Shown one piece after another: positions 37,137 to 44,408 of a stretch of DNA of 64,000 bases (position 1 is its first letter; each line of letters starts with the position of its first letter). Both the position numbers and the translations under genes were made by a program. Source of the DNA: Dyadobacter bucti (GTDB taxonomy: Bacteria > Bacteroidota > Bacteroidia > Cytophagales > Spirosomataceae); contig NZ_SWFP01000001.1 of assembly GCF_005869225.1 (NCBI RefSeq), positions 806,001 through 870,000 of the forward strand, in the 5' to 3' direction. The notes under the pieces were generated by a model, which saw only the letters and a list, made by a program, of their open reading frames with translations, ran no database searches and had not been told where the DNA came from.

Positions 37137-39011
37137 TCATTTTTTTAAAACCACACGGTAAGTCACAGATTTTGTGAAGCCATGGCCCGGAGGCGCAATT
37201 TCCATTTCGACGGGGAAGGCGCGAACCGCAGGATAAGGTGTCCAGTAATCAGCCGCATCCCGGCCGACGACCAACTTTGCAGACCCGTCGGTTGTAAAAA
37301 CAAATTCCTTTTTTCCACCTGATATCGCAACTTTTGATTCACTTTCCTTCTTAACCTGCATACCGGGTTGCATGATGAACGGTTCTGTGATCACGACCAC
37401 CGGAAAAGCATCATGGTAGGTCAGGTCTATTTTCTTTTCGATAAATTCATCAGAAAATGTGTAGGTAATATGGTATGCCACGCCACCGTTGATCCAGTCC
37501 CTGTTTTTCAGTTCCCCCGTTGCCTCCACACGAAATCCGCCGTTTTTCAGCGTAATAGTGGCCAGACGTGCATCGAACTCAAACAGATTGGTAAAATAGC
37601 CCAGGGAATCCCGGTAGGATATTTGCGGCGTAAGACATTTTACTCCGGGCGCTTCCGGAAAACTCATGGGCTCCGGACGTGAATATTCGGTCACGCTCGA
37701 TGCCTGTAGTGCGCCATGGCCCTCAACCCACAAATACGAAACTGCACCTCCATTGGGACGGAACATATATTTACTTTTTGCCCCGGCCTTCTGGTCTTTG
37801 TACCGATAGCCGGTTACTGTGGCCATGAAATTTTTTGTCCGTACCTGCACCACATCGAGATTGCTAAAATGCTTCATCCAGCCTTTGCTTTCCGAAGGCA
37901 GCGCAGCATAGGGCCGGGAATCTTTTACTTCCAGCTGGTAGGCCAGTGCGAGGTTCTTGGCTTTTGTAAAAGTGGGATAAATGCAAGGCTGGGTTTTGAA
38001 AACCTCACTGTGCTGAGGACCGTAGCCGATGAGCCCGTACGGTAATATGTTCCGTCTGAGGAACAACAGGTTTTTGTAAGAAGCACTGGCATACCGCTTG
38101 TCTTCATCCGCATACATGGACAACAGCGCCTGACACCCGTCCGAAGTAGCACCACCGTACATGGTCCATTTATTCGAACGTATGCCCCAGGAATTATCAA
38201 GCGAACCATCCGGATAAATAAAATACAGATGTTCTTTGAGCGAATTTCGTACACGGTTATTGACCAGCGTATCTCCGGTTATTTTTGCATAAAGGCCCAG
38301 TCCCCAAAGCGACATTTCCATTTCATAACCCAGATCAATGCCGAGTTTGGCACCCAATCCCCTCCCGCCTTCTCCGTTGATAAAGCCTTTTTCGTCCATT
38401 TTCGATACCGTCCTGTGCGCAAGCTCGGTTGCCCGTGTGCGGTACCGTTCGGTGCCTGTAAGCTGATGGGCCTTGGCCAGCGTCGCCGTGGTGGTGGCCA
38501 CATAGTTGATGCTGGCAAATTCGGGTTTCATGACCTTGTACAGATAATCTGCGGCTTTATGGATAGACGCGAGCCATAAGGCATTTTCCTGCCCGGTCAG
38601 TTCTGCTGATATGACCTCATGGGCAAGCATCAGCATCAACAGCTGGTCGGTGGTGGTACCTGTCCATTCTTCAGGGGTTTCTTTCCAGCTTCCGTCGGTT
38701 TCCTGCTGCCTGATCAGCCAGGATGCCGTGTTTTTGGCTGCCTTTAAATAACGTTTTTCTCCAGTGATTTTATAAGAAAGGGCAAACGGGTAAACCGCCT
38801 CCGCAGCCCGGGTATGCAGCACATTACAGTTTTTACAAATCAGCGCTCCGCAGTCTTTGTGATCCTCTCCGTCTACCTGCAAAGCCATCAAAACGTCGGC
38901 AAGCTGCAACAAGGTCGCCGCATACTCCTTTTTAATCTGCACAGACTGCGATATACCCGGGACCGTCAGGTACATCAACCCCCCAAAAACTAAAATCAAA
39001 AACCGTTTCAT
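37137..39011 (-). CDS. Secreted helical-toroid plus beta-sandwich protein, lyase-like layout
   Basis: The product has 624 residues from the ATG at 39011, where the signal peptide begins (MKRFLILVFGGLMYL, ending GISQS). The frame stays open further upstream, into the operator. The first 370 residues are helical hairpins with aromatic turns (YPFALSYKITGEKRYLKAAK, WLIRQQETDGSWKETPEEW, GLGLYAKITGD). The remainder is beta-rich (DRDAADYW-like end, SVTYRVVLKK). An alpha/alpha toroid followed by beta-sandwiches is the layout of PL8, PL12 and PL15-type polysaccharide lyases and of several uronyl hydrolases. An early CGALICKNCNVLHTR segment with three cysteines is striking. I cannot assign a family. 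It is the gene nearest the LacI regulator and has its own operator at 39051. Confidence 0.6.
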   Translation of the reverse strand: MKRFLILVFGGLMYLTVPGISQSVQIKKEYAATLLQLADVLMALQVDGEDHKDCGALICKNCNVLHTRAAEAVYPFALSYKITGEKRYLKAAKNTASWLIRQQETDGSWKETPEEWTGTTTDQLLMLMLAHEVISAELTGQENALWLASIHKAADYLYKVMKPEFASINYVATTTATLAKAHQLTGTERYRTRATELAHRTVSKMDEKGFINGEGGRGLGAKLGIDLGYEMEMSLWGLGLYAKITGDTLVNNRVRNSLKEHLYFIYPDGSLDNSWGIRSNKWTMYGGATSDGCQALLSMYADEDKRYASASYKNLLFLRRNILPYGLIGYGPQHSEVFKTQPCIYPTFTKAKNLALAYQLEVKDSRPYAALPSESKGWMKHFSNLDVVQVRTKNFMATVTGYRYKDQKAGAKSKYMFRPNGGAVSYLWVEGHGALQASSVTEYSRPEPMSFPEAPGVKCLTPQISYRDSLGYFTNLFEFDARLATITLKNGGFRVEATGELKNRDWINGGVAYHITYTFSDEFIEKKIDLTYHDAFPVVVITEPFIMQPGMQVKKESESKVAISGGKKEFVFTTDGSAKLVVGRDAADYWTPYPAVRAFPVEMEIAPPGHGFTKSVTYRVVLKK

Positions 39012-39050
39012 CAGCATTTGTAAAATGGACAACCAGTCAATTATAAAGTA

Positions 39051-39062
39051 GTGTACGTGCAC
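39051..39062. promoter_or_regulatory. LacI-type operator between regulator and its first target
   Basis: GTGTACGTGCAC, one base from the perfect palindrome of 36868, lies 40 bases before the start at 39011 and just past the regulator's stop. Flanks GTA and CTAC extend the dyad loosely over 39048-39070. Confidence 0.75.
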
Positions 39063-39092
39063 GAAACTACTTTAAATAAAAACACATCAACT

Positions 39093-40166
39093 TTAATTCC
39101 TATAATACCGGTAATTGGCACTGGTAATGATGTCGATCGGAATGAGATAGGATTCTTCGACGGTCGCGGAAAAGACCAGGTACTGAAACAACGACATTAC
39201 CCCTCGGTAACCCTGTTCCTGCGGCTTTTCACACAAAAGAAAATCGATGATCCCCTTTTTCAGGAACTCTATATTTTTGGCAAGATAATCGTAGCCGATC
39301 AGCACAATATCCCCTCTTCCGATCGATTCGAGCCACTGCGCCACCAGCGCTACCCGGGAATTGGTAACGTAGATAATCCCTACCTGTTTCTCCTGTTCCA
39401 GCAACCCGCCCAGCCTGGCAGCTACGGCGGGGTAACTCGTATCGGTAGTATTGAGGTGTACGAGCAGATCTTCGGAAAGCTTTTCTTTGAAATAAGCCAT
39501 AAATCCGTCTTCCTTGCGCAAGATCGCCACGTTGCTTTCTATCTCCCGGGCAATGTTGACGATCATCGCCTTTTGTCCTTCTTTCAGGCAATAATGTACC
39601 AATTGGGCCGAAAGGTACCCGCTGTCGAAAAGCTCTGGGCCGATATAACAAAGCCGCTGCTGGTCCGGAATGTCGGAGTTCATGAGTACACAGGGGATCT
39701 TCTTTTTCTTGCAATACTTCATCAGCACAACCGACTCTTTCTCAAAAGTAGGTGTGATGAGCACGCCGTCCGGATTGTTCTCCATGATCCGGTTCACCTG
39801 TTCTGCAAAATGCGCCTGCACATTCTGGTCAAAAAAGTAATGCTCCACCAAAACCCCGTATTGTTTGATCTCGGCTTCTGCCTTGTTGATTCCTTCAAGA
39901 GGGGCTTTCCAGTATTCGGTTTCTTCGGAAATATCAGGCAAAAGAACGGCAAGGCGCAAGGTTCCTCTGGACGTCAGCGCAAGCCGCCTCGCCAGTACAT
40001 TGGGCTGGTAATTCAGCTCTTCGATGATCGCGTTGATACGGTTTCTGGTTTTGACAGCCACCCCCGCCCTGTTGTGGATCACCCTGTCCACGGTTCCAAG
40101 GGATACCTTTGCCCTTCTGGCTATTTCCTTAACCCCGGAGAGCGCACTGTCTTCTTTTTCTTCCAC
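39093..40166 (-). CDS. LacI-family transcriptional regulator (first copy)
   Basis: This 357-residue regulator starts at a GTG; no ATG is near. The N-terminal helix-turn-helix reads VKEIARRAKVSLGTVDRVIH and is followed by the hinge region NYQPNVLARRLALTSRG. A periplasmic-binding-protein-like sensor domain (about 70-350) follows: RLAVLLPDISEETEYWKAPLEGINKA, ENNPDGVLITPTF, CVLMNSDIP, IVLIGYDYLAKNIEFLKKGIIDFLLCEKPQEQGY. This sensor type typically binds a sugar. It lies directly upstream of the catabolic genes on the same strand, and dyad operators stand in front of at least two of them. It is probably the repressor or activator of the 22-39 kb locus. A close paralogue lies at 53644. Confidence 0.92.
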   Translation of the reverse strand: MEEKEDSALSGVKEIARRAKVSLGTVDRVIHNRAGVAVKTRNRINAIIEELNYQPNVLARRLALTSRGTLRLAVLLPDISEETEYWKAPLEGINKAEAEIKQYGVLVEHYFFDQNVQAHFAEQVNRIMENNPDGVLITPTFEKESVVLMKYCKKKKIPCVLMNSDIPDQQRLCYIGPELFDSGYLSAQLVHYCLKEGQKAMIVNIAREIESNVAILRKEDGFMAYFKEKLSEDLLVHLNTTDTSYPAVAARLGGLLEQEKQVGIIYVTNSRVALVAQWLESIGRGDIVLIGYDYLAKNIEFLKKGIIDFLLCEKPQEQGYRGVMSLFQYLVFSATVEESYLIPIDIITSANYRYYRN

Positions 40167-40190
40167 AATAACTTACGAATTAGATTGTTG

Positions 40191-40210
40191 CGTGTTACTC
40201 CAATAACACG
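40191..40210. promoter_or_regulatory. Inverted repeat before the LacI gene
   Basis: CGTGTTA and TAACACG, 7-base perfect arms with a 6-base centre (CTCCAA), lie 24 bases before the regulator's start. The sequence differs from the GTGCACGTGCAC operators, so it may be an autoregulatory or foreign site. The 335-base divergent gap 40167-40501 otherwise shows nothing I can name. Confidence 0.5.
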
Positions 40211-40501
40211 GTCGACGACGCACGATTGACACAGGCATCGTCCCAAAAATGTCCGCGATGCCGGATCAAATCTTTGTCCCAAATTAAATGGGGAAAAGTA
40301 AGATATTCGATGGAAAGAAGCAAACGGATGAAGTTGGGTGCAGCTATGCCCAACCCTCCTTCCACCAAAAAAGTCACCGCTATATCCTCTAAAAATCCCT
40401 TCGGAAAAGCTAAATTTGTGTATTGGCATTAATAGCCTTACCTGCATGCAAAACCACCGGCCTGCGTATTGACATGTTGCCTGCTGAAAATGCCACTGAT
40501 G

Positions 40502-41056
40502 ATGAATGAACAAAAAGATCTTTTAAGCCAAAAGGGACTGGTGATCTGGCTTTTGGGGTTATCGGGCGCCGGAAAAAGTACCGTAGCAAATCTGATGAAG
40601 GAAAAACTGTCCGGTCAGGGTTATTTCTCCGTGGTGCTCGATGGCGATGAACTACGCGCCGGGATCAATCAAAACCTGTCCTATTCAAGCGAGGACCGGG
40701 CGGAAAACGTCAGACGGGCGGCGGAAATTGCGAAAATACTCGTCGGGAACAATATCATCACGATCTGTTCATTTATTACACCGCTGCAAGAACACCGAAC
40801 CATGGCAAGCGAAATCATAGGTGAGCATTATTTTGAAGTTTTTATCAACTGCCCGCTGGAAATCTGCGAACAAAGGGATGTGAAGGGACTTTACAAAAAA
40901 GCCAGGACCGAAGGGTTATCAGACTTCACCGGAGTAAGCGCCCGGTTCGAACCGTCCCTGAATCCGAACCTGACCCTGTTTACCAACACCCAAACCGCCG
41001 AAGAAAGCTGCGACCTGCTGTACGCGAGTATTTTACCTTATATCACGGCAAAATAG
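40502..41056 (+). CDS. cysC: Adenylylsulfate (APS) kinase
   Basis: The product has 184 residues from the ATG at 40502; ATGs at 40490 and 40499 are also in frame. The P-loop is GLSGAGKST in the first 30 residues. LDGDELRAGINQNLSYSSEDRAENVRRAAEIAKIL is the APS-binding segment, and FEVFINCPLEICEQRDVKGLYKKAR is the lid region of CysC. It phosphorylates APS to PAPS, the sulfuryl donor for assimilation and sulfation. No sulfate adenylyltransferase (CysD/CysN) is next to it, unlike the usual cysteine-synthesis cluster. It converges on cysQ, which removes the by-product PAP. This pairing, beside arylsulfotransferase genes, suggests a sulfate-handling role in this locus. Confidence 0.92.
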   Translation: MNEQKDLLSQKGLVIWLLGLSGAGKSTVANLMKEKLSGQGYFSVVLDGDELRAGINQNLSYSSEDRAENVRRAAEIAKILVGNNIITICSFITPLQEHRTMASEIIGEHYFEVFINCPLEICEQRDVKGLYKKARTEGLSDFTGVSARFEPSLNPNLTLFTNTQTAEESCDLLYASILPYITAK

Positions 41057-41110
41057 ATAACCCGCAACGGTTTCATTTGTCAAGCCGGACGGAGCCGAGA
41101 CTTGGCAGTG

Positions 41111-41872
41111 CTACGCTACAACACACAAAAAGCTTCCATTAAGCAGAGAAACTTTATTGTAAAGAAATGGCTCCCCGTCTGGCCGGGTTACTTTTGCGCC
41201 ACTGTAATTGGCTATTGCATGCCCGGCGGCAGTATCCCACTCCATGGTAGGCCCGTGCCGGTAATATATCTGTGCTTTGCCTTCTGCTATCATGCAGAAT
41301 TTCAGCGAACTTCCTACGGATATGGAAGAAACTACAGGATAACCGGCCAGTACCTTTTCATCTTCCTCCGAAGCATGCGACCGGCTGCCTACCGAAATCC
41401 AGTTGTCAGCGGGTTTGGTCACCTTCAGCGCAGTTACAGTTCCATCATCCGACTGTTTCCAGCTTCCGTCATTTTCGCCCGCATAGTATAACACATTCCG
41501 GACAGGCACATAAATTACACCCAAAACCGGCTTGTCAATATGAATAAGAGCGATATTAACGGTGAATTCTCCGTTTCTCTTGATAAATTCCTTGGTACCG
41601 TCCAGCGGGTCCACGCACCAGAAATATTCCCAGTCTTTCCGGTCTTCGTACGGGATATCCCTGCCTTCTTCCGAAATGATTGGGATTGATGGATAAGCCT
41701 CTCTCAGCGCGTCCACAATGATATGATGTGAAACACGGTCGGCCGCAGTGAGCGGAGAATCATCTGATTTCAGGGTTGTCTGAAAATCGGCATTTGGATT
41801 ATTGTAAACTTCGAGAATACCTTTTCCGGCTTCGAGGGCAATCGCATTGATTAGTTCTATGGCTATCTGCAT
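41111..41872 (-). CDS. cysQ: 3'(2'),5'-bisphosphate nucleotidase CysQ
   Basis: This 253-residue member of the inositol monophosphatase superfamily hydrolyses PAP to AMP. Metal ligands are in place: IISEEG with Glu69, and DPLDGTKEF with Asp88, Leu90 and Asp91. SPLTAADRVSH and the late MEWDTAAGHAI motif complete the site. Its start is 3 bases past the stop of the GH16 gene, so it belongs to the operon SusC, SusD, arylsulfotransferase, GH16, cysQ. A housekeeping enzyme at the end of a glycan operon is unusual. It may be there because the operon generates or must clear PAP, or only by chance insertion. Confidence 0.93.
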   Translation of the reverse strand: MQIAIELINAIALEAGKGILEVYNNPNADFQTTLKSDDSPLTAADRVSHHIIVDALREAYPSIPIISEEGRDIPYEDRKDWEYFWCVDPLDGTKEFIKRNGEFTVNIALIHIDKPVLGVIYVPVRNVLYYAGENDGSWKQSDDGTVTALKVTKPADNWISVGSRSHASEEDEKVLAGYPVVSSISVGSSLKFCMIAEGKAQIYYRHGPTMEWDTAAGHAIANYSGAKVTRPDGEPFLYNKVSLLNGSFLCVVA

Positions 41873-41875
41873 GGG

Positions 41876-42838
41876 TCAATCTGCTAGAAAATCGTCGTTG
41901 GGTTCGTTAAAAGGCGTGAATTTAACCCAATCCACGAACATCTCCATCGAATCGAAATTCGGGGCTTTGTAGGTTCCGCTATCATTCCCCGCCCACCAGG
42001 CAAACCAGTTGCCGATATTGATATGGGACGCAATGTAAGGGACCCTGGTCGTGCTGGTCCGCATCAGCTGATTGTCAATATAATATTCCACCCTTGCCTC
42101 CTGACCGTTGCCGCCAGTATGCCAGTCCCAGCGGTACACATGGAATTTCTGATCGTTCAGTCCGGCGGGGTAAACAATATTTTTGCTATCGTATTCTCCC
42201 GACTTTTCTCCTACCCAGTTGGTGTAGATCGGGTTGCCGAGGTTGGCCCCTTTTACTTCGATATCGATTTCGTGGTTCAGCGTAATCCTGCCATTATCCG
42301 CAATATTGCCCGCCGCCACGGCCTTCTGCCACGCTGCCGGGTCGGAAGCCTGGGTAATTTCCTTGTACCAGAAACTCCATGCTGCCGACACCACGCCCAT
42401 ATCAGGCGCCTGCAATATCCTCATTTTGAATTCATAGCGACCAGATGCGAATCTGCTTGTCGATGTCAGTACCCCGCCCAATCGTTTGCTATGTCCTTGC
42501 GGCCCACGCAGTGCACCGGTATATTGGTCGCCAAGTGCGCGCATCACTGCATGCCCACCCTTGACATATACATTTTCAGGAATAACGCCCCCGTGCTGGT
42601 AAGCCGCGTTCGCGGACTGTCCCCAGAGTCGGTTCATTTTATCCCATTTCGCAGCGTCCAGCTCGGTTTCGAATTTGTCATAAAAAGTACCCGGAAGAGT
42701 CAGGTCGCCTATATCCGGGTCACCGTCAAGTTCTTCTTCAACCGGCTCCGGCTTGGGATCAGGATTAGTCTGGCCGTCAGATTTGCAGCTGGCAAGAACA
42801 GAAATGGCGAGGGTTAAGAATAGAATGTATGTTTTCAT
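41876..42838 (-). CDS. GH16-family glycoside hydrolase lipoprotein
   Basis: The product has 320 residues. The lipobox LASC with Cys18 is followed by a proline- and acid-rich linker (NPDPKPEPVEEELDGDPD) and then the catalytic beta-sandwich. The GH16 motif is HEIDIEVKG: nucleophile Glu190, Asp192 and acid/base Glu194. RFASGRYEFKMRI and FHVYRWDWHT are also typical. GH16 enzymes cleave beta-1,3 or beta-1,4 galactans and glucans, including agar, porphyran and carrageenan, several of which are sulfated. Anchored at the cell surface, it would act before SusC/SusD uptake. It sits between the arylsulfotransferase gene (139 bases) and cysQ (3 bases). Confidence 0.93.
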   Translation of the reverse strand: MKTYILFLTLAISVLASCKSDGQTNPDPKPEPVEEELDGDPDIGDLTLPGTFYDKFETELDAAKWDKMNRLWGQSANAAYQHGGVIPENVYVKGGHAVMRALGDQYTGALRGPQGHSKRLGGVLTSTSRFASGRYEFKMRILQAPDMGVVSAAWSFWYKEITQASDPAAWQKAVAAGNIADNGRITLNHEIDIEVKGANLGNPIYTNWVGEKSGEYDSKNIVYPAGLNDQKFHVYRWDWHTGGNGQEARVEYYIDNQLMRTSTTRVPYIASHINIGNWFAWWAGNDSGTYKAPNFDSMEMFVDWVKFTPFNEPNDDFLAD

Positions 42839-42894
42839 ATGAGGCTTTCGGCGGTCGGTTATTAGTGGGTAGAATGAGATTTGAATGCTTTTAA

Positions 42895-42981
42895 ATGGTC
42901 ATGTATGGTCATGATTTGTAAGTTAAAGCTATAATCGCTTGCCGAAGGCCGATAGCTGACTGCCGACGGCCAATAGCTAAA
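42895..42981. repeat. Two short repeat elements between arylsulfotransferase and GH16 genes
   Basis: ATGGTCATG and TATGGTCATG at 42895-42913 match in reverse the TGACCACACA type repeat at 34301. At 42940-42981 a 21-base unit stands twice in tandem: TGCCGAAGGCCGATAGCTGA with its final C, then TGCCGACGGCCAATAGCTAA with its final A, 17 of 21 bases alike. The second unit covers the stop codon of the arylsulfotransferase gene. Confidence 0.7.
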
Positions 42982-44395
42982 AGCTTCTTTCTCCTTCCTG
43001 CTCAAACCCCGGTGTTTCTTCCAGCCGGTACGGATCTCCTCCTACCTGGATTTTCCAGAGGATTTTTCCTTTGAAGTCGGTGACCAGAAATACCCTCGGG
43101 TCGGTGATGCAGTAAATAACTTTGTCTGTGCCAAAAAGCTGCGCATTTCCCTTTGCCGTGCTGTAATAATCTCTGGCCAACGGAATATCGAGCTCTTTCC
43201 TGGCTTTTTTGCCCGACACATTGAGCTTGAATGACAGTGCCCTGGTGATCCCTTTTTTAACACCATTGTCGAGCGTCATCAGTTCCCCTCGGGCATTGAT
43301 GTGTGCATAGTGCTGCGCGCTGAAAAGTTCGTCTTCAGCCAGCGTGAAGTCACCTTTTTCACCCAGTTTCCAAAGTACATCTCCCGTTTTGTAGTCTACT
43401 TTCCATACCTGGTTCAGGTCGCGGAAAGAGATGAGAAAGTTTCCGTCCTCTTCCCTGAAAAGTGAGTTGGCATGTACCCAATCCTTTTTATTTTTCATGA
43501 TATCAGGGTCTGAAAGCGGGTCCAGATGATCCAGCATGGTCCATTCCCATATCTTTTTTCCTTTGCGGGAAAAAATAACAATACCGTCGCCTTTCACAGT
43601 ATCCTGTTTCGCTCCGCCAACGCTGGTCAGATCAAAAACCTTTTTATCGAAGGTCAGTGCATAAATGTTGCCGTCCTTGTCAGTCCGGACTTCGTGGTGT
43701 ACCATTTTGTCCATATCACCTTCTCCGGTCTGTAAATGCGTAAGCACCTTCCCTGACAGGTCCAGCTCCACAATTTCATCCCCTCCGGAAGAAGGTATTT
43801 TTTCCGGACCTACTATACACATCACCGTTTTTTCCGGCGTCCAGTGCGAAACCTTCACGCCTTTGCGGAAGGGTTCGTACCAGACAATTTCTCCTTTGTA
43901 ATCAATGATCACGGCCGAGCCGGGTTCGGTCAGGATCTGGGTCAAAAAGTATCTGCCTTTTATTTCTTCCGCAAAGCTGCTGTCCAGATGTTCAAGGGTA
44001 AAATAAGGTGTAGCCTGGTAAATGGACTTGGTTTCGAGCGGATATTTTTTGCTCACTGCTTTTTGTGAAGCCGTAGAAACCACCACCTGAAAGGTATAGT
44101 CCGTTTTTCCCTTGGTATTTGTGATCCAGAGCGCATGCGTGTGCCCGCCTTTTGAAATTGTGGAATAAAGCGTATCACTGCTTTTTTTTGACCAATATTT
44201 CAAATAGGCATCGCAGTCGCGGTTGGTCGTCACATCTACCCTGAAACGCAGCCTGTTTTCCGGCACATGCACCAGGCCGACATGATCGACCCGGATTGGG
44301 GCGACGGCATCTTTCACACTATCAAACTGCCACAGAATACCCGTCGACACCAAAAGTATCAATCCAAAAAACAGCAACTTTTTCAAACCCGACAT
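42977..44395 (-). CDS. Arylsulfotransferase (ASST)-family protein, SusCD-linked copy 1
   Basis: The product has 472 residues from the ATG at 44395; the open frame continues three codons to a TTG. An N-terminal hydrophobic segment (KKLLFFGLILLVSTGILW) is a signal or membrane anchor without lipobox. An Ig/FnIII-like domain follows (about 35-120), then the six-bladed ASST propeller. Conserved residues are His233-His234 (MVHHEV), Asp305 to His308 (KDWVHANS) and His362 (FSAQHYAH), the position where ASST enzymes carry the sulfated histidine. ASST moves sulfate between phenolic donors and acceptors without PAPS. It begins 13 bases past susD. The last codons and stop overlap a tandem repeat. A close paralogue starts at 62848. 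Confidence 0.82.
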   Translation of the reverse strand: MSGLKKLLFFGLILLVSTGILWQFDSVKDAVAPIRVDHVGLVHVPENRLRFRVDVTTNRDCDAYLKYWSKKSSDTLYSTISKGGHTHALWITNTKGKTDYTFQVVVSTASQKAVSKKYPLETKSIYQATPYFTLEHLDSSFAEEIKGRYFLTQILTEPGSAVIIDYKGEIVWYEPFRKGVKVSHWTPEKTVMCIVGPEKIPSSGGDEIVELDLSGKVLTHLQTGEGDMDKMVHHEVRTDKDGNIYALTFDKKVFDLTSVGGAKQDTVKGDGIVIFSRKGKKIWEWTMLDHLDPLSDPDIMKNKKDWVHANSLFREEDGNFLISFRDLNQVWKVDYKTGDVLWKLGEKGDFTLAEDELFSAQHYAHINARGELMTLDNGVKKGITRALSFKLNVSGKKARKELDIPLARDYYSTAKGNAQLFGTDKVIYCITDPRVFLVTDFKGKILWKIQVGGDPYRLEETPGFEQEGERSF

Positions 44396-44408
44396 ACGTA
44401 CCAAATAA

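Noticed and set aside
39012..39062. Upstream extension of the toroid protein to 39062
   Set aside because: The extension covers the LacI operator, and the signal peptide starts at the ATG at 39011.
39051..40229. A 392-codon plus-strand frame across the first LacI gene
   Set aside because: It is antisense to an intact LacI regulator and shows no family feature.
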